From NCBI GenBank assembly GCA_019914945.1, contig CM034099.1, positions 19,308,704-19,372,703 on the forward strand: a stretch of 64,000 nucleotides of DNA, read 5' to 3'. The notes under the pieces were generated by a model. That model was not told where the DNA came from, did not search any database, and saw only the letters and a list, made by a program, of their open reading frames with translations. The DNA comes from Typha latifolia (Eukaryota; Streptophyta; Magnoliopsida; Poales; Typhaceae). Position numbers and translations under genes: made by a program. Below are positions 1 through 13,267 of this stretch, piece by piece (positions within the stretch are counted from its first letter, which is position 1; every line of letters starts with the position of its first letter).

Positions 1-180
1 AGTCATTTAAATCTACGAGGAATCCGTCTTTAAAACCAGTTGCTGCCTGTATATATATACTTTATACGTCAAGTGCCACGCTGTCACCTTCCAATTTACG
101 GTATATACCCCTCCCCTTCTGCACTATTAATACGCCCCCTAGTACGCACTTCTCTTGCTCACCATTCGGCGTTAGCAAAG

Positions 181-2430
181 ATGGGTCTTAACAAACTCTT
201 CGCCGTCTCCACCATTTTCCTCTTCCTCTCTCTCCCATTTGCCACATCCCAGGAAATTGGTAGGTATAGAGCCGTAGATTCGGTTCGTTCTCTTGTTGGG
301 CTTCTTGATTGCTAATCGCTGCCTTTCTTGTAGAACATGAGGACGAATTTAGCTATGAGAGTGGTACTGAAACAGGGCCCGAGAATTGGGGTCACATACA
401 CGAGGAATGGGCGGCTTGTGGTAAGGGTCAGATGCAGTCGCCGATCGATCTATTAGACAAGAGGGTTGAGATACTTCCTCATTTGGGCAAACTCCGTCGA
501 TCTTATAGGCCATCTAACGCTGTACTAAAGAATCGTGGTCATGATATAATGGTACGAAGCGATGAATCCTTCTCTCTATCTCAACATCTTTTGATCTCAT
601 TGGTTGATGTATTTGTTCTTAATCTTAATTGTTATTGGGTTTAGCTCGAGTGGGAAGGGGAAGCAGGAGGTATATGGATTAATGGAACAGAGTATAGTCT
701 CAAGCAGGTGCATTGGCACTCGCCCTCTGAGCACACCATCAATGGCCGCAGGTTCTTGCTTGATTAATATTTTTTCTTTTCTTTACAGTAATCCATTTCT
801 CAACTTCTTTAATAACTGACGAGCATATGAATTTGTGATAGGTACTCCCTTGAGATGCACATGGTTCATGAAAGCGCCGAGAATAAGACTGCAGTTGTCG
901 GGATTTTGTACACGATAGGCCGACATGATTCATTCCTAGCCGAGGTTTGTTCTTTATTGAAGTCTAATAGGCTTGGCGGATTATTATTATTAGCTACACA
1001 TATAAGAAAGTTTGACCTCTTAGTTGTTTGATTATATTAACATTTGTATGCATATTATTTAGATGGAGAAGTATATTAAGAAGATTAGTGATGAGCATGG
1101 AGCAGAGGAGAAAGTGGGAATGGTGGATCCGAGGGATATAAAGAGGGGAAGCAGGAAGTACTATAGATACCTGGGATCTCTCACAGTTCCACCTTGCACC
1201 GAAGGAGTCGTGTGGACCATTATCAAGAAGGTTGGTTGGAAATTTTTGGCATTGTTATCTATGTCTTCTCACAAAATTTCATTGACATTTCATGTTGATT
1301 ACGTAAATATTTGGTGAGAGAAGAAGAAATATAATGACCCATCTTGTGCTTTTGGCAGGTGAGGACTGTCTCAAAACAGCAGATCAATCTACTGAGAGAA
1401 GCTGTCCATGATGTAAGTTACCACAAGCAAAAATTTCCTTTATATTTTTTGTTAAGTAATCATCAATTTTTCAGACTTGAAGAGGGTGAACACAAGCCTC
1501 CATATTCATGTCCAAGTACTTTAAATATAATTAAGTTAATTTTTTTTGTACTTCTCTGAATAACTAAAATGTCCTCTTCAGTTCTTCCATTGTTTTCTTT
1601 GGTTCATCTCTATCTCCTGTGGTGGCCTCTAAATCACAATCTTCGTCTCTCTTCTTCCATCTTCTCATCCTTCACCTAATACCAATGACATGGAGGGAGA
1701 CATTTCTATTATACCCTTCCTTCCTTCCTATTCAATCTACCCTGTCTATGAGGATTAGTCCTTAAACAGTTAACTTGAATAAGATGTAAAATACTAAACT
1801 TTGCAAGGGCAATGTAATTGTTGTTGCGACACATAATGTCATCCTTTATCTATATTTCAGAGTTGGAGTTTAAATTCAGCATATAAGCCCTTTATAGATA
1901 TGGTTTGATTTTTGAACCTCCATTCTGCATCCATGTACTTTTATTGGTGGCTTGGTCTTACAATATGCAAAACCAACTTAATAACCATAATCCTGTAGCT
2001 ATTAACAATAAGGCATGCTTTGATGGAGCTGTTAAGAACTAGGATTGACAAATTGTGGTGAACAGCATGAGGAGAAAGAATATGGAAAAACTCTGATTCT
2101 AGTCTTTATCCTTACAACTTGAGAAACAGAGGTGATCCCTGTGTTTATCCCTATACCGACTCTATCTTACCATTAAAAAAATGAAGTTTGTTGATAGTTA
2201 ATTCCAGACTCAAAAAGAAGAGCCAACGTTTATGGCCTTTTGGTGAACACAACACAAATTAAAGGATGATATAAACGCTAAGCATCAAAGGAAATATCTA
2301 GATATGATTCAAACTAATATTTCTCCTATTACTTATTATTTTGCAGGACGCAGAGATGAACGCACGACCTATTCAGCAGACGAATTATAGATCCATTGGC
2401 TTATACCGACCGCAGAAGTTTCATTACTAA
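181..2430 (+). CDS. alpha-type carbonic anhydrase, secreted
   Basis: Seven exons close in frame: 181-259, 334-551, 645-751, 842-944, 1063-1230, 1359-1412 and 2347-2430, giving 270 residues, usual for plant alpha carbonic anhydrases. The enzyme interconverts CO2 and bicarbonate. The N-terminus is a clear signal peptide ([20 protein letters not shown]), so the product enters the secretory pathway; some plant members reach the plastid or nectar. The family signature is complete. Two zinc histidines lie in HWHSPSEH (exon 3) and the third in LEMHMVHE (exon 4). QSPIDL (exon 2) and the [11 protein letters not shown] substrate-pocket segment (exon 5) are present, so the active site looks intact. The last intron is about 930 bp. 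TATA-like sequence lies near 98-106, about 75 bp before the ATG. Nectarin-3/ACA7-like is the nearest named group I can suggest; the exact orthologue is unsettled. Confidence 0.93.
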
Positions 2431-3300
2431 CTTGGATGCTACTCCAGAGATCGATTAGCACGTTCATGATTGATATGAAATATGCATTTTAGGGATGCCG
2501 AAAATTTAGATATCATTGTTTGAGAATCACATCCTCAACTCAATAAGTGAAGGTCACCAAAATGGTTGTTTGTAACTCTCAGTTTAGAGACCTGTTCTTT
2601 TTATTTTTGCTATCTCTGTTAATACATTAATATATATTTTATATTTTGGCGAAAGACTTTGTTTTTGTGACTGATCACCCAGCAATTGAACTTCAATCTT
2701 GTGACCGATCACAAGAAACTAAAAGTATTCAGACCATCTTCTACACATTATTCTGCGACGTGTTGAACTGTAGTTTGTCTGCTATTTCCTAATAAGCGAT
2801 CATGTTGCAAAATGTTTGATATGCTCTCAAGAATTATGAGAGCTGTTGCCATTGATGGTAAAACATTCAAATGCAGAGCCTTGAGTGGCAACCTCATGTC
2901 CATGTCCATGCCTTTATGAGTTTATGGTATGTGACTTCGATTTAGCTTCTGTAGTGATTTAATCATTTGGCAAATAAAAATAAGATGAAATTTTCTCCAT
3001 GAAATCAGCAAAAGTATACAAAAAAATATCTTTGATATAAGAAAGACGAGGGAAAAAAATAATAATTCCGTAGCCATCTCGGATCTCATTCGCTAAAATC
3101 CATAAACCCAATACAAGTCGGTCGGTGCTGCCAATTCGCGCGATCTCACGCTCCTCCTGTCCACACAATTCCACGTGCACCGCATCCGAGGCTTCTCCTG
3201 CTTGGTCGGACTTCGGAGAGCTAGAATAACACCGTAGCTAAACTGTGCTTCTCGAGCTTCGGCGACGGCGTTTGCCTTTCCCCGATTCCCCTGCATACCT
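2431..3300. other. intergenic, 3' UTR of carbonic anhydrase and upstream DNA of aminotransferase
   Basis: I see no coding exon here. The first few hundred bases are probably 3' UTR of the carbonic anhydrase gene. From about 3100 the base composition becomes GC-richer, as expected of the promoter of the next gene. Confidence 0.5.
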
Positions 3301-3301
3301 T

Positions 3302-3308
3302 TATAAAA
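3302..3308 (+). promoter_or_regulatory. TATA box of aminotransferase gene
   Basis: TATAAAA sits 14 bp before an in-frame ATG at 3322 and 68 bp before the ATG at 3376. A transcription start about 30 bp downstream of the box would fall after 3322, so 3322 cannot be the usual start codon and 3376 is preferred. Confidence 0.6.
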
Positions 3309-3370
3309 GGCAAGGTGCTCGATGCTATTTTGTTCCCTCCCTTCCATCTCCTCCCGGACCTCCCCCCACC

Positions 3371-3385
3371 ATGAGATGCCGTTGA
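3371..3385 (+). promoter_or_regulatory. four-codon upstream ORF overlapping the aminotransferase start
   Basis: An ATG at 3371 opens a four-codon frame ending in TGA at 3383-3385. It overlaps the main ATG at 3376 in another frame. A ribosome starting at 3371 would terminate just past the main start, which could lower use of 3376 and favour the internal ATG at 3469. Whether the transcript includes 3371 depends on the true start site. Confidence 0.45.
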
Positions 3386-6300
3386 GCCCCTTCTCCTCTA
3401 CCTTTCGACGCGCTCTTCTCGCCTCTCTTTCCAAGAGCTCGAGGAACCCTCGATCGAGTACTGCCGCGATGGCCTCGATTTCTACTGTTCCCACCCAAAA
3501 GGAGGCCGCCTCTGCCGATCAAGGATCGAAGGAACCGTTGGCTTCTCCTCCCTTGCAGGTACGGCGTTTGTGGAAATGCCCAAATGGGTTTCTTTTGTAG
3601 GACATTTAGTGATTGATCTGCTTGTTTATATGTTTTAATGAAGAATGGGACATTTTGTTTCTTAAAACCTCTTGTGTGTTTTATAGGTTTTAAGAAAATC
3701 AAGTAGAGGGGTTTCTTGGAGTTCTCTGTTTGCAGGATCGAATCGAAATTACTTGTCTTGAGTATCTTAAAGTACATCATTAGGCCTTCATTTTTTTTTC
3801 AGTAGGCTTTATTGCCTATAATAGTAGTATATGTCGTGACCGGTATTTTGATTGCCTCTTTTTCTAGCGTGTTCACCTTCGTTCTAGGAATCTTCTGTAT
3901 AAAGGAGTCATCTGCACACATGAGATGCTAAAAGATGTAGTATTGTTTGGTTTGACATGTCAATTTCCATTAATTTTGCTAGATATCATGTTCTCAGCAG
4001 ATATGCTCTGTTTTGGTTGTGGTACTCAAGTCTGCTGCACTATAAGCTTACAATATGGTTGATGAGTACTCCTCTATCTAGGTCTCCAGCATGGGCTTTG
4101 CCTATTATATAGGGGTGAAAATGGGTAGGATAATAACAGATCTGACCAGGTTCCGTTCCTTTCTAACTCAAATTCAGATACAGATAGAAATTCTAAAATT
4201 TCGGATTTACATTCGGATAGGGATATGTATTTCTTTCAGGTACAGTTTTGGGTACAGATTTGGATATGAATTTGGGTTCAGATTCGGATAAATGTTTATT
4301 GACAAACATATAACTTGAATTCACTAGTATTTAGTAGCTATTCAAACTTTCTAGCTTCCTAACCAGGTTTAGTTATAATTTATTTTGCTTTTTCATCTTC
4401 CATAATCCACATTCTACTATTCAATATAATATTCAAATATTCGTTCATTGGTAAATGTACAATAAATAAAGTAATTAGCATATTGCATATCCTCAAACTT
4501 TCTAGCTCGTACAATTCTCAAATTTCAGATATATTTAAATTCATTTCGTTTTCAAATCTATCTGTATCCCCATTTTGTTTGTACTTTTATTTGTTTAAGT
4601 CTTGTTGGTATTCAATTTGTATTTGAAATTCATTTAAAATTTAGTATGTATTCGAATCCATTTAATATCCGGTTTGTATATGTATCCATTTAATATCTGA
4701 TCATATCCGATTAATATCCATGCCATTTCATCCAGATATGGTTTTACATTTTGTTATCCATCTATATCTGCAACCAAATCTGTATTCGTAGCAAAAATAT
4801 GCTTCTGGATGTGAATTAACCAATATATGATCCACATCCAATCTGTTTTCACTCATACTATTATAACATTGCAAAATTTCTGTTGCAGCTTGAGATGAAT
4901 TTCTGTTGCAGCCTTTTTATATTTCTTTAGATAAGGGTACTCCATAATTTATAGTGGATTTGTGTTGGATTTGGTAAGAAAAGGGAAGCATGGAGTTTGA
5001 CATGATGATATAAATTGTAGAAGGTAGATTAATCAATTAGATTTCTCTCGCCAAGTAGTGTTCTTTTGTATGTGGCCACTCACGCTCATGTGCATTAAAC
5101 AGATAAGATGCTAGGCAATGATCTGCAGATTACTGACAAATAGATATAGCCATAGCTAGGATGGTCCGATATGCGACATACTCATCTTGTACCTTAAATC
5201 TATAGCCCTATAAGTCTCCAACCATTGTATTTGATCAAATCACATTTTACTTGATCACCATCGTTAGTTATTATTGGCATTGACCTATAAGTCATGAAAT
5301 TGCCAATTCTCTTATAAATAATTCAGTGCTGGAATATCACATGCATGTTTATCTTCAGGCTGGCATATGGTGATTGTATGTGTACGTTTTTTTTATATAA
5401 CTTGTCTCCAATTAGTATGCTGCTTGTTTAATTGGTACCAATCAGTAAATCAATGATACAGATGTATCAAAAGATATGGGAACCGTAGATGTATTAATTC
5501 ATCATTCTGATTAGACATTATTGAGTCAGACAATATTTTCTGATCTTTTATTTGGTATATATAAGTGCGCCGATTTTCTCCCATGCTTTATTTTGAATAA
5601 TTTTACTGTAACAATACTGTAAATTTTCATTTTGAAACGTCTTTCTTACAGTAGTTTTTAAATTGAAGTTACTTAGGCATCACATATGGGTAAGCTTGTG
5701 GGAGATTGATGTTCCTGTCTTTGTAGGTTGCTAAGCGTTTGGAGAAGTTCAAAACCACTATTTTCACTCAGATGAGCATGCTTGCCATCAAACATGGAGC
5801 AATAAACCTTGGCCAGGGATTTCCAAATTTTGACGGTCCTGATTTTGTCAAAGAAGCTGCTATTCAAGCTATAAAAGAAGGGAAGAATCAATATGCAAGA
5901 GGCTATGGCGTGCCTGATCTCAATTCTGCCATTGCAGCTAGGTTCAGGAAAGACACTGGTCTAGATGTGGATCCAGAGAGGGAAATTACTGTCACATCTG
6001 GGTGTACTGAAGCAATAGCTGCGACCATATTAGGCATAATAAATCCTGGTGATGAGGTGATAGTATTTGCTCCATTCTATGATTCCTATGAAGCTACTCT
6101 ATCTATGGCTGGTGCCAAGATAAAGTCCATTACTCTCCGTCCCCCAGATTTCTCTTGCCCAGTTAATGAGATCAAGTCTGCAATCTCGAAAAATACCAGA
6201 GCAATAATGATTAATACACCGCACAACCCAACTGGAAAAATGTTTACCAGAGAGGAACTTGAACTGATTGCTACTCTTTGCAAGGAAAATGATGTGTTGG

Positions 6301-6878
6301 TTTTCACAGATGAGGTTTACGACAAGTTAGCATTTGAAGCTACCCATATTTCCATGGCTTCTCTTCCTGGCATGTATGAGAGGACTGTGACTTTGAACTC
6401 CCTGGGGAAGACATTCTCCTTAACTGGTTGGAAGATCGGATGGGCTATAGCACCAGCCCATTTAACATGGGGCGTGAGGCAGGCACACTCTTTTCTCACA
6501 TTCGCCACATCCACTCCAATGCAGTCGGCAGCTGCAACAGCTTTACGGGCACCAGACACCTATTATGAGGAATTAAAAAGGGACTACACGGCAAAAAAAG
6601 CTATACTAGTAGATGGACTGAAGGCTGCAGGTTTTATTGTTTACCCATCAAGTGGAACTTACTTTGTAGTGGTAGATCACACTCCTTTTGGGTTTGAAAA
6701 TGATGTGGCCTTCTGTGAGTACTTGATTCAGGAAGTGGGTGTTGTTGCAATTCCAACTAGCGTTTTTTACCTCAACCCTGAGGAAGGGAAGAATTTGGTA
6801 AGGTTCACATTTTGTAAAGATGAAGATACACTGAGAGCTGCAGTTGCGAGGATGAAAGAGAGGCTGAAGAAAAGATGA
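3376..6878 (+). CDS. PLP-dependent class I/II aminotransferase (kynurenine/methionine/aspartate aminotransferase type)
   Basis: Two exons, 3376-3558 and 5727-6878, encode 444 residues. A fold-type I transaminase moves an amino group between an amino acid and a 2-oxo acid. Seen: NLGQGFPNFDGPDF near the start of the mature protein, PHNPTGK at about residues 226-232, the DEVYDKL motif near 256, and the PLP-binding lysine in SLGKTFSLTGWKIGW (about K289). The first roughly 55 residues are rich in Ser and Arg and look like a plastid transit peptide. A second in-frame ATG at 3469 in strong context could give a form without it. The core is most like plant proteins annotated kynurenine--oxoglutarate transaminase or aspartate aminotransferase; the substrate cannot be read from sequence. 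The whole catalytic domain lies in a single exon. The 2.17 kb intron contains a hAT transposon. Confidence 0.92.
4110..4857. mobile_element. non-autonomous hAT (Ac/Ds-like) transposon in aminotransferase intron
   Basis: The element starts TAGGGGTGAAAATGGG and ends TTTCACTCATA; inverted, the end reads TATGAGTGAAA, an imperfect match to the start. It is flanked by a perfect 8 bp target duplication, CTATTATA, at 4102-4109 and 4858-4865. An 8 bp duplication and TAGGGxTGAAA termini are hAT hallmarks and resemble maize Ac/Ds ends. The 748 bp interior is AT-rich and full of degenerate GGATA/TATCC units. It has no transposase ORF, so it would depend on an enzyme supplied elsewhere. Confidence 0.88.
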
Positions 6879-7599
6879 TGGCAAACAACATAACTAAGTT
6901 GTTGAAATTTAATTAAGTCGGAATGCATTGGTAACTTTCAGTGATTAGTAGTTTAATGTATTATCCTAGGTAAAATGATGTTGGATGCTTGTGGCTTATT
7001 GTTGTTGCAGGTTTAATTTGATGAACTTCAAAATAAGAGTATCCGGACTGGGATATCGTTTTGTTGCCTTTTGGTAAAATGAAATCCTTTTGCTTTGGGT
7101 TTGCAACTGCTTTCTAAAATTCTAGCACTGTACTTTGGTGTTACCCCAATACTCATTGAGTCCTGAAATCTGCCGAAATAGCATGATAAGATCTAGCTAT
7201 ATTTTGCAGGCAAAATTGTATCATTTCGCTTTTTCTAGAGCCAAAACTTATTGTGAGATGACATTGCATGATTACTCACAGTATTATTTCATGATCTTCT
7301 AGCCCAAGATCTATTGTGTTTTGCCTGCACAGGTTCTAATCCTGCTGTCTGACGCCTGGCCTTTCTTCGGATATGTTTTTTTATTCTGCTATTATATGCT
7401 GTCATCCCAGAACTTTCATGCTGCAGGATAAATATCATCATCTCTATTGCAACTGATATTTGATTGATTCCCGTTGCTTGTGCCGTGTCACGAAATTATT
7501 AAGCAGTTGGAAATGATTAAACGAGCTTATGTCATATGTGTATTTTTAAATTCTAATTTCAGCGTCGTCCATTTAATCAAAACATCACTAATTTTTTTA

Positions 7600-7636
<37 letters not shown>

Positions 7637-10600
7637 TGTGATGAATTTTCACTTCTCCTGGAAAAATTAATTCGAAGCTCCGAGAATTCGCACAGTGATC
7701 GTAATAATGAGATGTTGGTAGGAAATAGTTCTCAAGGCAATTAAATCGATTCCATCAGCAAATCGTCCTCATAACATCTGATAAGTAGGAAAAATTTCTT
7801 GTAACATTACTCATTATCTCACTAAACCTGATATTATGTGTACCCCTCAAAAGTCAAATCACACTCATTCTTGAATGTCTAGTTGTCTACCCAAAACAAA
7901 AGCCATTAAAATTTTGTCCATTTATTAGTAAAAAAGAATAAAGATGCCATTTCTTTCAATTAATCGCTTTTCGCTTTTCGTCTTTTCACATGTTAAATAG
8001 TTTTCTGGCATAAACGGATGCACATTGGTATCGTCATTGTTGGCGACTTCTTTTGGCTAGGAAAAATAAGACTAATCTTAATTAATTTATTTTTTTATTT
8101 AAAAAAAAAAGAGACTAATGTTTGCCTTTCTCTAGGGTTGAATTTTAGTACCGAGATTCTTTAGCACGGCAACGTTTGATTAAAATATGGAATTGCTGAA
8201 TTATGCAATACGCAAATGAGTACGGATCAGATACAAACATCAATTCAAATATACTCATCTTATCATGTATTTGATTGTGGACAAAAAAAAAGTAGACCAC
8301 CAACTTTAAATACTGAGTATCATTGCCTGCTAGGATGTATTATGTATATAATATATTAAAATTTAAAATTACTTCTTTTTTTTTTTTGTTGAGAGAAGTG
8401 AATTTATTAGTGTCTCAAGTGGAATTCACATTCGAAAATACTCATAATATTATATAACATGAGTCATTTTAATTATTTAAGTATTATTTTATTCGTCAAT
8501 CTCAAATATTGAGAGGGTACCGTCGCTCTATAGTAATTTTTTTTCTATTTTTTATTCAAATATCTCCACCTAATCTCCAAAAAAGAGATGAAAGTAGGGT
8601 TTGAATTGGATAACTTATATATTGCTCTTATTACTGGAAATTCTCTTTGGATGACTCATATGAATACGAAGTGGAAGCTTAACCATCACCACAGACTGTA
8701 TCATGCTCAAATTTTTGTCATAAGTTTTATGTCTTCAAAGCTCGTCTTCTGTTGCTTTGATCATCTTTAAGGACTTAGGGGACTTCATCTTGTAATTTCC
8801 CCACCTACTAATTTCCCACCAAACCAAACTCAACGTAAGCGCCATTAAATTCATAAGACTGAAACCTTAGTCTATAATCTCATGTCATGAGATTAACTAA
8901 CAATTTTTTGTACCCTTAGTGATCATATGTCAAGTCTCAATACTATTTCCTTAACTCTTCTGATGCACCCAGCCAATAAGTCATAAAGAGGAAAATGAAT
9001 TACTTTTTTGTTTTTGTTTCTCAAACAACTTCCTTTTCCTCAAAATGTTCAAACAAAATCCAACCATTTATTTTTAATTATATTACGAGGTTGTAGATTA
9101 ATTATTGACTAGATAAAAGAGCTAGCTAGTCTTTTTAGATAAATATGTTAAATAATTAGATAATGTAAAACCTTAACTTTTAAGGAGAACTATCCTCTTA
9201 TCATGAGCTAATAGGATAAGATTTGAACACTGCGATGTAGTCATCAGTCTAATATCCAACCCTCTGATTGAGTGAAAGATTGATACTTTCAGTATTGTTA
9301 ATTAAATTAGCCATTTGTTATAAGCTAAAAGTAATAGTTAATTGTGATCAAGACTTAGTGAGTATTAATTTAATTTAAATGAAACAATGATCCAAGCCAA
9401 CCTATTTTTACCTTACAATTCCTAATGATTGTAATAATCGACAAGAGAGAAATGAAAACTATGCAGCGATTACAACAACAACAAAAAATTAGATTGAAAA
9501 AAAAGAAGAATAAACTGTTTCCAACTGGTCACTTAAATAATTTTAGGAAAATATAGGACTCCATATAGAAGAAGAAAACCACAATATCTCATAGCATCTT
9601 GCAAAAATAAGAATTCTCGCAAGAGATAAAGAAAAAGAAAATCTTTAGAACTTTTATCTTTCCCAAGCTTTTGTCAACAACTGTTCCTGATAAGTTTTTC
9701 GAGATGCATTTGTAATCCTAGCCCCATGCATATGAATTGACAACAGGAAAACCTTGTGGCATTAGATAGCTACAGCAAACTATTTTAATTGAGACGTCAC
9801 TCATATAGATGCATCTGTCCCTCTACGACTTATTGAAATTTGAAGCCAAGGATGGGCTTCTGGAAGAGATAAAGGAATCGTCTACTCTTTAATGTCTTCC
9901 TGCTCAAGCAAGCATTATGTCACCAGCAAACATTCAGATGGAAATGAATTAAACCGAGACGCCATCACTGGGACCACCATGTCTCAAAATGCTTATCCTA
10001 ATTAAGTTGTGCAAGAATTCTCGTCGGACTTTCTTGTGCCACACATATAATTCAGTATATTTAAGGCCATTAGCCTCAGATAATGATAAGATTAATTCAA
10101 AACTAGAAAGGATGCAGCCAAGCATTGGCATAAACTATAGGCAGAGTGTGTACATGCTAAGTTGAGCAGAGCCGTGCCTCAGAAAAGAGCATCTCTAGCT
10201 GTGAGAAGATAAAGATTTAAGATTTAACTCTATGAAAGCCAGAGATGACAAATCACTTCAGTTTTAACACCTAAAGGATAGTGGCCATCACATGTGATTC
10301 AAAATTTATCTTGGGTTTCTTATTAAGCATAGGATTAGTAGGGATGCAGGTAGGAGTGGAGTGGTTAAAATCTTTGAAGGGATTCTATGGAGGGAAAGCA
10401 AGGAAGAGAAGTTATTGTATTCATGGGTTGAAATTAAAAGTAGCAAGTGGACCAGATGGTACTAAAGCAAAGAATGGAGTTATGGCAGGGGGGGGTCAAA
10501 ATGCAGAAGCTAAGACTGGAGGTATGAGTCAAATAACATTTTAGAGTACTAAAATAGCTGAGGGACCAGAAGAAGTGCTGAAGAAATTTTTTTACAGTTC

Positions 10601-10934
10601 CCCATGTGCACAAGGAAAGATGATTACCATCAAGAATCACATCACATGGGATCAAAAAGCATTTGAGAATACAAAGAGCAATCACCATGGAAGTATTTTA
10701 GGGAACTCATTTTCAATTGGTACAGTGCATCTATGTACAAGTTACAGCCTGTGAGAGAAGGACCTGGATGTATTCCAGAATACAATCATCTAAAATTCTC
10801 AGGGATCTCTCTAGCTGGCCATCTTACTTTCTTTTTTCACTTTGACTTGGGTAGAGATTTGCCTACCCACTTGGGATCTCTGGGATTAGTAGTTATTTCA
10901 GTACCTAATGTACAGTTAGAACAGAAGCCCCGTC
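6879..10934. other. intergenic region, AT-rich, no gene recognised
   Basis: About 4 kb between the aminotransferase and the 3' end of the MORN gene. The first few hundred bases are likely aminotransferase 3' UTR. The rest is AT-rich with homopolymer runs (for example around 8101 and 8371) and a TA microsatellite. Short open frames here lack domain-like sequence, and I see no intact transposon ends. Bases from about 10300 to 10934 may include 3' UTR of the MORN gene. Confidence 0.5.
7602..7632. repeat. (TA)n microsatellite
   Basis: An uninterrupted TA dinucleotide run of about 31 bp in intergenic DNA. Confidence 0.95.
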
Positions 10935-13267
10935 TTAAACATAGGTGTCACAAAACTTGCCATCTATTCGGTTCTGCACAGCTTTAATTGCAGCAACTCG
11001 AGCAGCTGTGGCTGCTCTATTAGCAGCCATGACAACTTTGCTCACCTGCTCGTCTATCCGGGGAACGAGAGTAGCGTTCTCTGCAGCCTTTCGAGCAGCC
11101 TGGTGCAACCCAAACATATTCAGGGTTTCAGAAACAACATTACAAGAACAAAGTGAGGATTAGTGAAATCAAAATGTATGTGCGGTACCTGCACGGCACG
11201 CTGAATAGCATGGTCAGATGGGGGTAGAGGGCTCTTTAAAACTCCAGAATCCCACTCCCCTGATCTTGTGTCACCATTACGGAATGTGTACATTCCGAAA
11301 CCTTGTTTCTTGCCTTCGTGCCATGAACCTTCATAACAGTGACCATTCGCAAAGTTGTAGACACCAAAACCATGAATCTTGTCCCCAAAGTATTCTCCGG
11401 AATATCGATCACCATTCCTGCAGTCATTTAACTATTTAAAATTTCTGCCATTGGTAATTGATAATCTCAATCAAGCAATTATGAATACTAGAGCTGCATC
11501 TAATTTGAAATTAGTTTATGCCGTGAATGCTGCATTTTGCCCGAGCAAACCTTCCAACAAATGTAAAGTACCTTCTAATATTTAGTTAACAAAATAAAAT
11601 TGGCAACTAAATATCTGGAAACCACAGAGTATGATATCAAGGGAGCATTAGTGGTGTAATTGAAACTTTGAAGGTCATACTTTCATTCTTGCTCACTAGG
11701 GGAACATAAAATATTTAAAAAGCATGAAAGAAGCTCTTCCATCACTGCCAAAAGAGGCTCATAAACAAAAGGGTCAATGTTCATGCTTGCTCACAATAAA
11801 CAAAGGCTGCTGAAGGAACCTTAATAAATTAAAAGCTAGCACTACTGAGATGAAAGCCAACAGAAAAGAAGGTAGGAAGAACCACTGAAATAAGACCAGT
11901 TCTTATTGTGAACTACTACAAGGAATGGAATTTGGACTTTTGACAGAAAAAAGGGGCTCTGTAGACCCATCTGATTTGATGACTGATTCAAGAAAAAGAA
12001 ATCAAGTGATTGATCTCTCCTCAAGTCAGGTAAGTTCGATACATCCAGCTATACCAAAATTCCCTGTCGCCACAAACTCAAATTGGTTTCACTTGTTACA
12101 TCATTACTTTACAAATAATATAAATGAATGTAGGCTAAAGATCATCCACAAAGGCCCATAAATGTGCATAAAAGCATATTAATAACCAGGGAATGGAGAG
12201 AAAAAAGGGATGTCAGCCATTAATGCCCCCAATTTTGAGGATAAAGATGCTAACGTAGCATCTATCAATCAAGCAATTCAAAATGAGCAAGCAATTATTC
12301 TACTTCACCAACAAGATAATAGCTTTCCAAAACAACCAAAACCAAAAATTTTCCATCTTTGTCTACTCTAATGGTTCGTTCATGTACTCAACTTCCAATA
12401 AAAGACTATATCGCAGTTTAATTCCATCAAGAAATGAGAAACAGTAAATAGAAGCAAATGGACTTACCTGAAATGGTAATACCCAAGGCCATGCTTAACG
12501 CCGCACTTGAACTCCCCGACATAGGAGCTTCCGTCGGAGCAACTCTGCACCCCAACCCCATGGCTTTGCCCACTGACCCACTCGCCGGCGTAGCTATCCC
12601 CACTATAAAACCGATACGCCCCGACCCCGTGTCGAAGCCCCTGCCGGTACTGCCCTCGGTACCGGCTTCCCCTTGCCCAGCTCTCGATCCCATACCCATC
12701 ATACTTCCCGTCAACCCAATCCCCCTCATACTTCCCCTTTGCGAAGAAATTATAGACACCGCTTCCATTAGACCTCCCGCGATGGAATTCGCCTTCGTAG
12801 CAATCCCCATTGCTGTAGAACTCCACCCCCTCGCGGACCACCTTTCCATTAGTCTTCTCCTTCTTTTGGTTCCTATCCCCATCTCCGATGAACCATTGCA
12901 CGGATTCACCTCTGCGGAAGGCTTTCCGGCGGCGAAGCCAGAGAGAGTGGGATTTGCGGGCGGCGAAGGAGGCCAGGACGACGATTACGAAAGCGAGCAC
13001 GAGGTTACCGAGAAGAGGCGAGTCATCTCGGAGATAGGAGAGGAGGAAGAAGAGGAGAAGTACGAAAGGCAAGGGGAGAAGAAGAGGAAGAAGATGGTAC
13101 GAGTGGCGGTGAGAGATGGGTTGGGGGTGGTGCTCCTTCTTCTCGTCATGGTTGGCTTCATCGACGGCGGAGAGGTTCTGGAAGGAGGATCGGACGGTGG
13201 GGGAGCGCAGAAGCGAGGAGGGAGTCCTCGTGAGCTTCCCGCCATGGCTACTCTTCTGGGTCTCCAT
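10935..13267 (-). CDS. membrane-anchored MORN-repeat protein
   Basis: Three exons on the minus strand, 13267-12468, 11417-11189 and 11099-10935, close in frame to 397 residues. The N-terminal third is Ser/His-rich and followed by two hydrophobic segments (around residues 58-80 and 86-100), so it is probably an integral membrane protein. Then come seven to eight MORN repeats of about 23 residues (units such as YEGEFHRGRSNGSGVY and YSGEYFGDKIHGFGVY). The C-terminus is an Ala-rich helix (AANRAATAARVAAIKAV). MORN repeats usually bind lipids or other proteins at membranes. No kinase or SET catalytic domain is present, although such plant proteins are often labelled PIP5K-like or SET7/9-like because of the repeats. 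Exon 1 is GC-rich, as is common in monocots. Confidence 0.9.

Noticed and set aside
10281..10688. Overlapping open frames on both strands downstream of the MORN gene
   Set aside because: No domain-like sequence and no splice context; more likely MORN 3' UTR or flank.
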